Source: Anaerolinea thermolimosa (GTDB lineage Bacteria > Chloroflexota > Anaerolineae > Anaerolineales > Anaerolineaceae). Taken from it: a stretch of 33,137 nucleotides of DNA. Shown piece by piece: positions 24,736-31,939 of this stretch. Numbering within the stretch: position 1 is the first letter of the stretch; the number at the start of each line of letters is the position of its first letter. The stretch covers positions 299,655-332,791 of the forward strand of contig NZ_DF967966.1 of assembly GCF_001050195.2 (NCBI RefSeq), read 5' to 3'. Below the pieces are notes generated by a model. It saw nothing but the letters and a program-made list of their open reading frames with translations, was not told the origin of the DNA and did no database searches. A program made the translations under genes and the position numbers.

Positions 24736-25827
24736 TTAATGGGGGTCTTCAGGGGAAGGAGGGTGCGAGATGGGAACCTGAAGGTAAGCTTCCAGGGCGG
24801 GGAGGGTTTCCTGCAGGGCTTCCCGGCGCAGGGCATAACGGCGCTCGCCGGAGGGGAGAAGGGTGATCTCAACAAGTCCTGCCAGGCGCAGGAGCTGGAG
24901 GTGGTGTACCACAGTGGGCGAGCGCAGGCGCAGGTGGCGGGCCAGCTCACCGGGGGTGGTTGGAGACTCGGCCAGGCGGCGCAGGATGGCCAGGCGGGAA
25001 GGGTCGGCGAGGGCTTTCAGACGGAGCACCAGGGGTTCGGGGGCGGAAGCCGATGGGGTGAGTGGCTGATCGGTGGGGCGGCAACCGAAGAGGATGAACA
25101 GCCGGGCAGGATCGATGGGGGAATAAAAGACGAGCGGGGTTGACCAGACGGAGGGGGCCAGAATCACCTCGCGGTAGGAATGGAGGCCAGAAAAATGCAC
25201 ACCATGCGAAAGGGCATCGAGGAGGTGCTCGATGGAACGGTGGAGAGCGAGCTCACGGGCACGTTCAATCCCAGAGATCAGCAATGGGCGAATGCGCTGT
25301 TCTTCTTCGGTAAAGAAAAGCCGGTAGTAACTCTGGAGGGCTTCAAGGTATTGATCGCCAAACTCGGCGGGGTGTGCCCACGCCTGGCACAGGTTAAGGA
25401 GGGCGGTGGGTTTGAGAGGAATGCCCCTGCGCTGGTAGAAGGTACGAATCACCTCCAGCTCGGCTGGAGTCCAGGACTGGCGGGATGAGAGGCTGCGAAG
25501 GGTTGCGGTGAACTCCGGAGTGTGCTCTGATGTGTGCGATAGTGTGGCAAGACGCTCGGCAGTGGGAATTTTCGCCAGCGCAGAGACAGCGTCGGCAGCG
25601 TCCCTGGCTCCAGCCGGCAGGAGGTATAACCAGCGCAGGGGAACGGGGAGGAAAGACTGGGCTTTTTCAAGGAACTCGCGCTGCCCGGGGGGCAAGCGGG
25701 AACGTACCCCGGCTGCCCACGATGGGCGCAAACCGAACCGGTCAGGGTGGTGCAGGACAAAGAGGCTAACGAAGAGGTCGTAAGCGGTTGACAGGTCCCA
25801 GGAGAGCGCCGGTGTGAACGTGGACAT
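24736..25827 (-). CDS. ArsR-like transcriptional regulator, copy 2
   Basis: Identical in its 363 residues to the product of 23255-24346, including the C-terminal winged helix (ADPSRLAILRRLAE, GELARHLRLRSPTVVHHL). It retains its own upstream palindrome (25833-25850), so both copies should be expressed. Downstream it leads into the 22-codon OsmC stub and then into the promoter region of copy 1, not into a complete target gene. The functional effect is mainly regulator dosage. Lack of any difference between the copies means the duplication is very recent, or that the assembly has doubled this segment. Confidence 0.85.
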   Translation of the reverse strand: MSTFTPALSWDLSTAYDLFVSLFVLHHPDRFGLRPSWAAGVRSRLPPGQREFLEKAQSFLPVPLRWLYLLPAGARDAADAVSALAKIPTAERLATLSHTSEHTPEFTATLRSLSSRQSWTPAELEVIRTFYQRRGIPLKPTALLNLCQAWAHPAEFGDQYLEALQSYYRLFFTEEEQRIRPLLISGIERARELALHRSIEHLLDALSHGVHFSGLHSYREVILAPSVWSTPLVFYSPIDPARLFILFGCRPTDQPLTPSASAPEPLVLRLKALADPSRLAILRRLAESPTTPGELARHLRLRSPTVVHHLQLLRLAGLVEITLLPSGERRYALRREALQETLPALEAYLQVPISHPPSPEDPH

Positions 25828-25832
25828 GGAGT

Positions 25833-25850
25833 GTTAGATCATTATCTAAC
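25833..25850. promoter_or_regulatory. Palindromic operator, copy 2
   Basis: Same GTTAGAT-CATT-ATCTAAC palindrome as at 24352-24369, upstream of ArsR-like copy 2. In the ancestral arrangement this single site also lay about 230 bp before the divergent cyclic-nucleotide-binding gene. Confidence 0.65.
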
Positions 25851-26079
25851 TATCTCTATGGTACCTGAAGAAAAAAGATGAGTCAACAGGATGAATGTCA
25901 TGGATTGGGAGCGTTTCTGTCCTTCCCGGCTCGAGTCGGCAGGCCAGCAAGCGGAGGTTTCCTGGACGGGAGGAGGATGTAATTTGATTAACCGGAGGAT
26001 TGTTGTCACAAATCATCCGGTGATCATTGTTCGTTGCAGGGGGGAAGATTGCCACTACAAATCTCCTGCGGTGACTCTT

Positions 26080-26607
26080 ATGATTAATCCAATGCTGCGA
26101 CCAGAATACGCCCGATTGACCCTATTTGATGGGCTCGCTCCAGGTGTGCTCAGTGCGATTGCTCCCTACATGGAAGAGGTGCGTCACCCGCGGGGTACGA
26201 CGATTTTCATTCAGGGGCAAATTGCCGATTCGCTGTACATTCTGGTGGATGGGGAGGTGCGGATTCGCTTCAAGCCCTACGATGGCCCGGTGCTCACAGT
26301 GGCACGCATTCATCCCGGCGGGGTGTATGGCTGGTCGGCGGTCATGGGGCACGAGCTGTATACTTCGGGAGCGCAAACCACGGAGGACAGCGTTTCGCTG
26401 CGCATTCGCAACCGGAATTTGCAGCGCCTGGTGGAGACCCATCCGCAGGCTGGTGCGGCACTGCTGGAGCGGCTGGCCGCCTCGATCGCTGAACGGTTGC
26501 GGAACACGCACACTGCCGTGCTCGAAATCCTCTACCAGGGGCTTGATCCTTCTGCCAGTGTCGTGCATAATCAACATGGGAACCAGGAAACAGCAAAAAC
26601 TGTGTAG
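26080..26607 (+). CDS. Cyclic-nucleotide-binding domain protein without HTH
   Basis: 175 aa from the ATG at 26080. The open frame extends to 25891, but that part lies in the duplicated non-coding segment and is unlike the family, so it is left out; no strong ribosome binding site marks the start. The cNMP-binding fold is clear: RLTLFDGLAPGVLSAIAPYM, RGTTIFIQGQIADSLYILVD, GEVRIRF and HPGGVYGWSAVMG. The phosphate-binding cassette is divergent (no typical GExA/R-S pair), so cAMP binding is uncertain. After the terminal helix region (AALLERLAASIAERLR) the protein stops without the helix-turn-helix of Crp/Fnr regulators, so it is not expected to bind DNA. It is probably co-transcribed with the NifU-like gene that starts 15 bp later. 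Confidence 0.8.
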   Translation: MINPMLRPEYARLTLFDGLAPGVLSAIAPYMEEVRHPRGTTIFIQGQIADSLYILVDGEVRIRFKPYDGPVLTVARIHPGGVYGWSAVMGHELYTSGAQTTEDSVSLRIRNRNLQRLVETHPQAGAALLERLAASIAERLRNTHTAVLEILYQGLDPSASVVHNQHGNQETAKTV

Positions 26608-26622
26608 ATGGAGGCAGACAGG

Positions 26623-26892
26623 ATGAGCGAGAGTAATAACGGGATTGAATTCACGCTGGAAGAGCGCGTGCGGGCGCTGGTGGAAACGCTGGACGCGTAC
26701 ATCAGCCAGTATCATGGCGGTTCGGTAGAACTGGTGGACTTTGACGGGAAGACGCTGAAGGTGCGCCTTGGGGGGGCCTGCGATGGATGCCCGCTTTCGC
26801 CAACCACCCTCAATGGGTGGGTGGCCGGTACGGTGAGGCAGTTCTTTCCGGAAATTGAAAATGTGGTGGATGTGAATCAGGATCAGGCATAG
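26623..26892 (+). CDS. NifU-like Fe-S scaffold domain protein
   Basis: 89 aa from the ATG at 26623, chosen because GGAGG lies at 26610-26615; an earlier ATG at 26608 would overlap that site. It is a single NifU C-terminal domain: ALVETLDAYISQYHGGSVEL, then LKVRLGGACDGCPLSPTTL, with the cluster-binding pair Cys53 and Cys56. Such Nfu proteins carry 4Fe-4S clusters to target enzymes. The usual motif is CxGCPSS/CxSCPMS; here it is CDGCPLS. The gene directly follows the cyclic-nucleotide-binding gene and ends in a textbook terminator. It is not next to the cysteine desulfurase at 3217, but both may serve Fe-S assembly. Confidence 0.9.
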   Translation: MSESNNGIEFTLEERVRALVETLDAYISQYHGGSVELVDFDGKTLKVRLGGACDGCPLSPTTLNGWVAGTVRQFFPEIENVVDVNQDQA

Positions 26893-26896
26893 TCTG

Positions 26897-26923
26897 AAAA
26901 ACCGCCAGGAGGGCGGTTTTTTT
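26897..26923 (+). terminator. Rho-independent terminator after the NifU-like gene
   Basis: AAAAACCGCC (26897-26906), loop AGGAG, GGCGGTTTTTTT: a GC-rich stem followed by a seven-T run. Textbook intrinsic terminator a few bases after the stop codon. Confidence 0.95.
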
Positions 26924-26951
26924 ATGATTCGGACAGGGGGGTGAGGGCTGG

Positions 26952-27344
26952 TTATTCGATATAGACTTCGACGTGCTCGCCGTCTTCCTCGTCGAGAACA
27001 TCGACCACTTTACCGGTTTCACCGGACTGCAGGAAAGCCATCAGTTGTTCGGGGTCCATGCCTTCGACCTGGGGAGAGAAACGCGCGCCCATTTTCAGGC
27101 CGGCGCTGATCAGGCTGATGGGTAGGCGGACGTTGACGCGCGTTTTACCGGTCTGTGTGTCGGTCACCACCACGCGGAACCATCGGGGAGTGCTGGTCGA
27201 GGAGGGGGGAGCGGGCGGCAGAGGAGGAGCAACCCGGGCAGGACGGTCTTCCAGGGCTTCGAGCAGTTCGGCGCCTTCGCGGGCGCTGATCTTTCCTTCC
27301 TGGATCATTCTCAAAATTTTCATGCGCTCTTCAGCAGAAGCCAT
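26952..27344 (-). CDS. SHOCT/YvlB-N-like domain protein
   Basis: 130 aa from the ATG at 27344; GAGGGAA lies shortly before it on the minus strand, so the longer frame to 27425 is not used. Residues about 3-30, AEERMKILRMIQEGKISARE plus GAELLEAL, are the short helical SHOCT-like domain found at the start of YvlB/LiaX-type proteins. A Pro/Ser-rich linker (APPLPPAPPSSTST) leads to a C-terminal domain (WFRVVVTDTQTGKTRVNVRL, LMAFLQSGETGKVVDV) with an acidic end (DEEDGEHVEVYIE). Related proteins act in envelope-stress responses, often with PspC or LiaF partners, none of which is seen here. It is convergent with the NifU-like gene. Confidence 0.78.
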   Translation of the reverse strand: MASAEERMKILRMIQEGKISAREGAELLEALEDRPARVAPPLPPAPPSSTSTPRWFRVVVTDTQTGKTRVNVRLPISLISAGLKMGARFSPQVEGMDPEQLMAFLQSGETGKVVDVLDEEDGEHVEVYIE

Positions 27345-27551
27345 GCCGTTCCCTCGGGGTAAAATCTTTGCCGGGCCAGTCGGCGGCAGTGCGCGTTTTT
27401 TGCTGGCTGCGAAGGCGGCCCTCACGGGCTGGTCTCGGGTTGATGAGATATGTCTTTATTGTACTCCCAAAATGCCGGTCAGGTGCAGGAGGCGGGGCGA
27501 AACCTGTTCTTCTCAGGGAGCAACGAGAGCTTGGGGGGACAGGGTGGGGGG

Positions 27552-27557
27552 TATAAT
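27552..27557 (+). promoter_or_regulatory. -10 box upstream of the PIG-L deacetylase gene
   Basis: TATAAT lies 36 bases before the ATG at 27594; TTGGGG at 27531-27536 with a 15-base spacer is a weak -35 candidate. GAAGAGG just before the ATG serves as ribosome binding site. Confidence 0.45.
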
Positions 27558-27593
27558 CGGGTAATTCTGGAAATCATCTTCGAAGAGGTCAGT

Positions 27594-28325
27594 ATGCACT
27601 GGATTTATCTCTCTCCTCATTACGATGATGCGGTGCTTTCCTGTGGCGGTATGATCTGGGAGCAAAGCCAGGCCGGGGATACGGTGGAGATCTGGACGAT
27701 TTGCGCCGTCTCCCCATCTCGTGGGCGGGCGCTGCCGGCTTTTGCGGCGACGCTGGAAACGCAATGGAATGCAGGCAGGCGCGCGGTCTCTCGCCGGAGG
27801 GCAGAAGACCGTCTGGCCTGCGCGGAGGTGGGGGCGGTGCCCTTTTATGGCCGCCTCACCGATTGTATCTACCGCCGGTTGCCTGATGGCGAGGCGTTGA
27901 TTAAAGCAGGTGAAGATTTGTGGTTGCCGGTGCACCCGGCGGAGATGGAGCTGGTGCAGTCGCTGCGCACCTGGCTGCGCCACAAACTGCCCCATGAAGC
28001 CCGGGTGGTGTGCCCGCTCAGCCTGGGTAACCATGTGGATCACCGTCTGGTACGGTCAGCTGCTGAGGGTCTGCGGCGAATGCTGTGGTATTATGCCGAT
28101 TTTCCGTACGTGACTCAACGGGGAATCCGCCTGCCGCAGGGTTGGCCGGAAGGAGATCTTTACCACCGGCCGGTATCTGAAGCAGGTTTTGAGGCATGGT
28201 GTGCGGGAGTGGCGGCCTATAAAACCCAAATTGGCAGTCTCTTCGGTTCTCAGGAGGGGATGAGGGCGCAACTGGAAGCCTACTGGCGGAGCGGCGGGGG
28301 CAGCTGGCTCTGGCCGGGGGGATAA
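27594..28325 (+). CDS. PIG-L/LmbE-family deacetylase
   Basis: 243 aa from the ATG at 27594; the frame is open back to 27450, but the conserved start IYLSPHYDDAVLSCGG and the ribosome binding site fix the shorter form. The zinc motif PHxDD is at residues 8-12 (His9, Asp12), and the third ligand lies in GNHVDHRLV (His147, His150). The family removes N-acetyl groups from sugar conjugates such as GlcNAc-phosphatidylinositol, GlcNAc-inositol, bacillithiol precursors or glycopeptides. No mycothiol or bacillithiol partner gene is seen, so the substrate is open. It has its own candidate promoter and is convergent with the NYN nuclease gene. Confidence 0.88.
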   Translation: MHWIYLSPHYDDAVLSCGGMIWEQSQAGDTVEIWTICAVSPSRGRALPAFAATLETQWNAGRRAVSRRRAEDRLACAEVGAVPFYGRLTDCIYRRLPDGEALIKAGEDLWLPVHPAEMELVQSLRTWLRHKLPHEARVVCPLSLGNHVDHRLVRSAAEGLRRMLWYYADFPYVTQRGIRLPQGWPEGDLYHRPVSEAGFEAWCAGVAAYKTQIGSLFGSQEGMRAQLEAYWRSGGGSWLWPGG

Positions 28326-28364
28326 AAAAACGGGATTGCCCGGCAGGGGGAGTGCCGGGCAATC
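28324..28364 (-). terminator. Intrinsic terminator shared between convergent genes
   Basis: GATTGCCCGGCA (28334-28345) pairs with 28353-28364 across a 7-base loop. On the minus strand the stem is followed by CCCGTTTTTTT (from the A-run at 28324-28330), so it mainly terminates the NYN gene; on the plus strand it has no T-run. Confidence 0.85.
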
Positions 28365-28525
28365 TTCAGGGAGGGAATGCCACCTTTGGCTTCCACCGCC
28401 CGGGGGGGGCGAGCGGCTGGAGGCTTTCCGGTGGAAGATCCTGCATCTTGTACAATACAGGTTCCTTTCGTTACTATACTCCGATTTTGGGTGGAATATA
28501 TTAAATAAAAATGAGAATTTTTACC

Positions 28526-29011
28526 TTATTCGTGATTTTCGAAAAGGCGCAACCACTCGTCAATCTCTTCGCAGGAGAGCGCCGGACGGTCGCGGGAGTC
28601 GGTGCGGGGAGAAGCGGGAGGGGAGCTTAAAGTGCGCCGCAACAGACGGGCAAAATCATCTGAAGTCATGGGAGTGGCGCCGGTGACGCGTGCTTCTGAG
28701 ATGACCTGCCGGTCGGAGGAAACAACTGTGACCTGCCGGGCACGTTCTTTTAAACCATGAAGGCGGTCGGCAATGGCGGCGTCGGCGGTGGTGCGGGCTG
28801 AGACGAAATGAGCCCGTACCGTGCCGACGGTGCGCGTCCCGGCGTGCCCGGGGGGAGCGCCATCGAAGAAGACCTCGACCCGGTGACGGCTCAGGCGGAC
28901 GAAATCCTGCAGTATGCGCAGGAGGTGATCTTCGTCGTCCAGGGTGCTTAAGTGACCGCCCAGCACGGGGATGAGGTTGTGTCCGTCGATCAGGTACATC
29001 ATCCATCCCAT
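28526..29011 (-). CDS. NYN-domain (YacP/Rae1-like) ribonuclease
   Basis: 161 aa; ATGs at 29011, 29002 and 28999 are all in frame, and the true start may be the one giving MYLIDGHN. The PIN-like NYN fold has its acidic residues in order: YLIDGHNLI (Asp9), VEVFFDGAPPG (Asp50), TTADAAIADRL (Asp77) and TVVSSDRQV (Asp100). This matches the YacP group, whose Bacillus member Rae1 is a ribosome-associated endoribonuclease that cuts mRNA. A short Pro/Arg-rich linker precedes a terminal acidic helix (SCEEIDEWLRLFENHE). It is transcribed away from the lamin-tail gene; the 33-bp gap between the starts must contain overlapping regulatory signals. Confidence 0.85.
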   Translation of the reverse strand: MGWMMYLIDGHNLIPVLGGHLSTLDDEDHLLRILQDFVRLSRHRVEVFFDGAPPGHAGTRTVGTVRAHFVSARTTADAAIADRLHGLKERARQVTVVSSDRQVISEARVTGATPMTSDDFARLLRRTLSSPPASPRTDSRDRPALSCEEIDEWLRLFENHE

Positions 29012-29044
29012 TGTACCCGGATTTTATGCTATGATAGGGCAACC

Positions 29045-29578
29045 ATGAGACGTGGTGGACGAAATTCACTGCTTCTGTATCTTATTCTGAATATCATTGT
29101 TTCGGCGGCAACGGTTCTGGCGGTGTTAATGGTGTGGGAGCGCCTGCGCCCACAGGAGACACCCGCTCTTCCCACGGCACCGGCTGACCCGATCCCTGCC
29201 TCGGAGGTTGTGGAGACACCTCTGCCTACCCTGACCCCGACGCTCCCCGGCCCTGCAGGAGAGCTGATTGAGATTGCGGCAGTGATCGGCGCGACCGACC
29301 CGCAGCAGGAATACGTCCAGCTCAGGCGGCTGGGTGAGGGCGACCTCTCACTGGCCGGGTGGCAATTGAAGGACGAGGACGGCAATGTGTATACCTTCTC
29401 GAAAGATCCAGAGTTGATTCTGTACAAGGGGGGAGCAGTGCTGGTCTACACACGGGTCGGAAACGATACCCCCACGGAGGTCTTCTGGAATCGTACTGAG
29501 GCGGTGTGGCGGCCAGGAGAATGGGCGACTCTGGTGGACAACCTGGGGCAGGTGCAGGCGAGGTTTCAGGTGCCATGA
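29045..29578 (+). CDS. Membrane-anchored lamin-tail-domain protein
   Basis: 177 aa from the ATG at 29045. The frame is open further upstream, but only this start gives an N-terminus that begins with basic residues and a membrane helix (about residues 8-28). A Thr/Pro-rich linker (about 34-66) follows. The C-terminal domain is a lamin-tail (LTD) beta-sandwich: EYVQLRRLGEGDLSLAGWQL, KDEDGNVYTF and GGAVLVYTRVGNDTPTEVFW, then WATLVDNLGQV. Bacterial LTD domains are extracytoplasmic and of unclear role. The stop overlaps the start of the DUF1992 gene (ATGA), placing it at the head of the dnaX operon. A TATGAT -10-like box lies at 29030-29035. Confidence 0.83.
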   Translation: MRRGGRNSLLLYLILNIIVSAATVLAVLMVWERLRPQETPALPTAPADPIPASEVVETPLPTLTPTLPGPAGELIEIAAVIGATDPQQEYVQLRRLGEGDLSLAGWQLKDEDGNVYTFSKDPELILYKGGAVLVYTRVGNDTPTEVFWNRTEAVWRPGEWATLVDNLGQVQARFQVP

Positions 29579-29970
29579 TGGACGGCTGGGGAGAGCTGGT
29601 CGAGCGGCAGATTCGTGAAGCCATGGAGCGCGGGGCGTTCAGAGACCTGCCCGGCAAAGGGAAGCCGCTTCTGCTTGACGACTGGTCGCTTGTGCCGGAA
29701 GAGGTGCGCCTGGCACACCATGTGATGAAAAACCAGGGTTTCCTCCCGGATTGGATCGAGGCCGGCAGGGAGATTGATGCCGAAAGAGCGCGGTTGATGG
29801 GAGGTGAGCAGGGGGGCGCCCGGCGTGAAGAAATCAGCGCTTTGAACCGTAAGATTTTCGAGTACAATTTGCGCGTTCCGCTGCCTGCTCTGCAAAAGCC
29901 CATGCTGCCGGTGGATGAAGGCGGCCCGGGTGGTGCAGTGGGCAGGGGTCGTTCGGGAACAGGTGAATGA
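29575..29970 (+). CDS. DUF1992 (DnaJC28-type) domain protein
   Basis: 131 aa. The start overlaps the preceding stop (ATGA), and its own stop overlaps the dnaX start in the same way. The sequence is a full DUF1992 domain: WGELVERQIREAMERGAFRD, then LPGKGKPLLLDDW, ARLAHHVMKNQGFLPDW-type region (VRLAHHVMKNQGFLPDW) and NRKIFEYNLRVPLPALQK. This is the conserved domain of eukaryotic DNAJC28 and of small bacterial proteins of unknown function; no J-domain is present here. The tail after residue 112 is Gly-rich and disordered. Tight translational coupling to dnaX is notable but does not reveal the role. Confidence 0.88.
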   Translation: MMDGWGELVERQIREAMERGAFRDLPGKGKPLLLDDWSLVPEEVRLAHHVMKNQGFLPDWIEAGREIDAERARLMGGEQGGARREEISALNRKIFEYNLRVPLPALQKPMLPVDEGGPGGAVGRGRSGTGE

Positions 29971-31595
29971 TGTCTCAAGCGTTGTATCGAAAGTGGCGCC
30001 CGCGCCTGTGGGAACAGGTCATCGGGCAGGAACATGTCATCCAGACTCTGCGTAATGCGGTGCGCAGCGGGCGGATCGGCCACGCCTATCTGTTCGCCGG
30101 GCCGCGGGGAACGGGAAAAACCACCACGGCGCGCCTGCTGGCCAAGGCGGTCAACTGCCTGGATGAAGACCCGGCCAACCGTCCGTGTGATCGGTGTGAG
30201 CACTGTGTGGCGGTAAATGAAGGGCGCTTCCTGGACTTGATCGAGATCGATGCGGCTTCGAATACCAGTGTGGATGATGTGCGCGACCTGAGGGAAAAGA
30301 TTAACTTTTCACCGAGCCAGGGCCGAACCAAAGTGTACATTATTGATGAAGTGCACATGCTTTCGACAGCGGCCTTCAACGCGCTGCTCAAAACACTGGA
30401 GGAACCCCCTCCCCATGCGCTTTTTATTCTGGCAACGACCGAGGTGCATAAGATTCCGGCCACGGTGCTTTCGCGCTGTCAGCGGTATGAGTTTCGGCGG
30501 GTGCCAGTAGCCGCGATGACAGCTCTGTTGCGGCAAAAAGCCGCCGAAGAAGGTCTGGCGGTGAATGATGACGCCCTGCAATGGATTGCCCGTCAGGCAA
30601 CCGGGGCGGTGCGCGATGCGATCTCGCTGCTGGATCAGCTTTCGTCCACCGGTGAGCGGGTGACTCTGCAAAGTGCTCAGCAGGTGCTGGGAGCAGTGAC
30701 GAGCGAAAGCGTGGTGCGGCTGGTGGAGGCGATCCTGGCGAAAGATGCGGCCAGCGGGCTGGCGTGCATTCAGGCGGCTCTGGATGGCGGGAGTGACGCC
30801 CGTCAGTATGCCCGGCAGGTGGTGGAATACCTGCGGGGGTTGCTGCTGGTGCGTTTGAACAACGCGGCCATGCTCGATGCTACCCCTGAAGTGCGTGCTC
30901 AAATGGCCAGCCAGGCTGCGCGTTTCTCAACCGCCTGGCTGCTGGAAGTGATCCGCCTTTTCAATGAGGTGGTTTCGGATACGCGGGTGAGCTGGCAGCC
31001 GGGGCTGGGTTTGGAACTGGCGCTGGCTGAGGCGCTGGAAGAACGTTCACCGGCGGCGGCTGTTACCTCTGGAGGGGGAGAGGCCTCGCCGCCAGCGGCC
31101 AAAGCAGAACCGCCTCGGCAGGCAACCCCATCGGCGCGCCCGGCGGGGGCACCACCGGTGGCGGCGAAAGGCGAAGCGGCGCAAACAACGCGGGAATCCA
31201 CCCCGGCTCAGGGGAAGTCCGTCGGCGCTGTACCGGCGTTGAACGAGATTCGCGCCGCATGGAACCGGGTGCGGCAGGTGGTGAAACAGCAGAGCAGCCT
31301 CACGGCGGCGGCGCTCAATTCGTGCAAGACGTTCGATGTGCGGGATGGGGTGTTGATTTTAGGGTATCAGAACGAGCTGCTTAAATCGAAAATGGAAACT
31401 GAGGAGAATCTCAACCGTCTGCGCCAGGCGCTCCAGGCGGTTCTGGGGGTGACTCTGCCGGTGCGCTGTGTGGTGATCGGCAACAAGGCGACGATTGAGG
31501 CGGAGACCCTGGCCGGGGCAGAAAGTGAACTGGTGCGCACGGCGCTCGACCTGGGAGGGATGATCGTTGATCAACAGGATGATTCAGAGAGGTAG
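29967..31595 (+). CDS. dnaX: DNA polymerase III subunit gamma/tau
   Basis: 542 aa. The AAA+ clamp-loader module has Walker A GPRGTGKT (residues 45-52), the zinc cysteines Cys64, 74, 77 and 80, Walker B IIDEVHML (from 125) and the SRC sensor/arginine-finger motif (169-171). Domain III ends near residue 350 and an Ala/Pro-rich linker (about 355-410) leads to a C-terminal domain (IRAAWNRVRQVVKQQSSLTA, GVLILGYQNELLKSKMETEE) typical of tau subunits of this phylum. The protein loads the sliding clamp and organises the replisome. No A-rich slippery site for making a shorter gamma form was noticed near the linker. It is coupled to the DUF1992 gene and followed by ybaB and recR, the classical order. 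Confidence 0.95.
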   Translation: MMSQALYRKWRPRLWEQVIGQEHVIQTLRNAVRSGRIGHAYLFAGPRGTGKTTTARLLAKAVNCLDEDPANRPCDRCEHCVAVNEGRFLDLIEIDAASNTSVDDVRDLREKINFSPSQGRTKVYIIDEVHMLSTAAFNALLKTLEEPPPHALFILATTEVHKIPATVLSRCQRYEFRRVPVAAMTALLRQKAAEEGLAVNDDALQWIARQATGAVRDAISLLDQLSSTGERVTLQSAQQVLGAVTSESVVRLVEAILAKDAASGLACIQAALDGGSDARQYARQVVEYLRGLLLVRLNNAAMLDATPEVRAQMASQAARFSTAWLLEVIRLFNEVVSDTRVSWQPGLGLELALAEALEERSPAAAVTSGGGEASPPAAKAEPPRQATPSARPAGAPPVAAKGEAAQTTRESTPAQGKSVGAVPALNEIRAAWNRVRQVVKQQSSLTAAALNSCKTFDVRDGVLILGYQNELLKSKMETEENLNRLRQALQAVLGVTLPVRCVVIGNKATIEAETLAGAESELVRTALDLGGMIVDQQDDSER

Positions 31596-31603
31596 GTGAA
31601 GCG

Positions 31604-31939
31604 ATGGCAAAAGGATTTAATCGACCGGCAGGTGGCGGAGGCGGCGGAATGATGTCGCAGCTGCGCAAGTTGCAGGAGCAAATGGAACAGGCGCAGGCCC
31701 GGCTGGCAGAAGAAACCGTTGAGGGGACATCGGGCGGCGGCGCGGTGAAAGTGATCATGACCGGCGACCAGCACTGTAAGGCGGTGGAGATTGATCCGCA
31801 GCTGCTCCAGGACGTGGACGCTGAAATGTTGCAGGATATGCTGCTGGCGGCTATCAATCAGGCGCTGGAAAATTCACGCCAGCTGCAGGCCGAGCGGCTG
31901 GGCCCGCTGGCCGGTGGGTTGAGCGGGTTTGGGCTTTAA
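31604..31939 (+). CDS. ebfC: YbaB/EbfC nucleoid-associated protein
   Basis: 111 aa. After a Gly-rich start (GGGGGGMMSQLRKLQEQMEQ) the helical YbaB core follows: AQARLAEETVEGTSGGGAVK, VIMTGDQHCKAVEIDPQLLQ and DMLLAAINQALENSRQL. EbfC/YbaB dimers bind DNA non-specifically and are usually encoded between dnaX and recR, as here. It begins 8 bp after dnaX, and its stop shares one base with the recR start (TAATG). The Gly run near the N-terminus is longer than in many relatives. Assignment is secure from sequence and context. Confidence 0.93.
   Translation: MAKGFNRPAGGGGGGMMSQLRKLQEQMEQAQARLAEETVEGTSGGGAVKVIMTGDQHCKAVEIDPQLLQDVDAEMLQDMLLAAINQALENSRQLQAERLGPLAGGLSGFGL

Larger units (their letters stand above)
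24566..26048. repeat. 1481-bp tandem duplication, copy 2
   Basis: Second copy of the unit starting at 23085. Its left junction fuses the region upstream of the cyclic-nucleotide-binding gene to codon 22 of the OsmC-like gene; its right end at 26048 continues into the unique sequence before that gene. The copies appear identical. Confidence 0.95.

Noticed and set aside
23216-25143. Plus-strand open frames inside both duplication copies (e.g. 23216-23662, 24697-25143)
   Set aside because: They are antisense to the ArsR-like genes, have no family features, and are duplicated only because the segment is.
25891-26079. N-terminal extension of the cyclic-nucleotide-binding protein
   Set aside because: It lies in the duplicated non-coding segment, has no domain resemblance, and the family fold begins after 26080.
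30105-30120. Programmed frameshift for a short gamma form of dnaX at GGGAAAAACC
   Set aside because: The A-run lies in the Walker A codons, far from the domain III boundary where gamma forms end.
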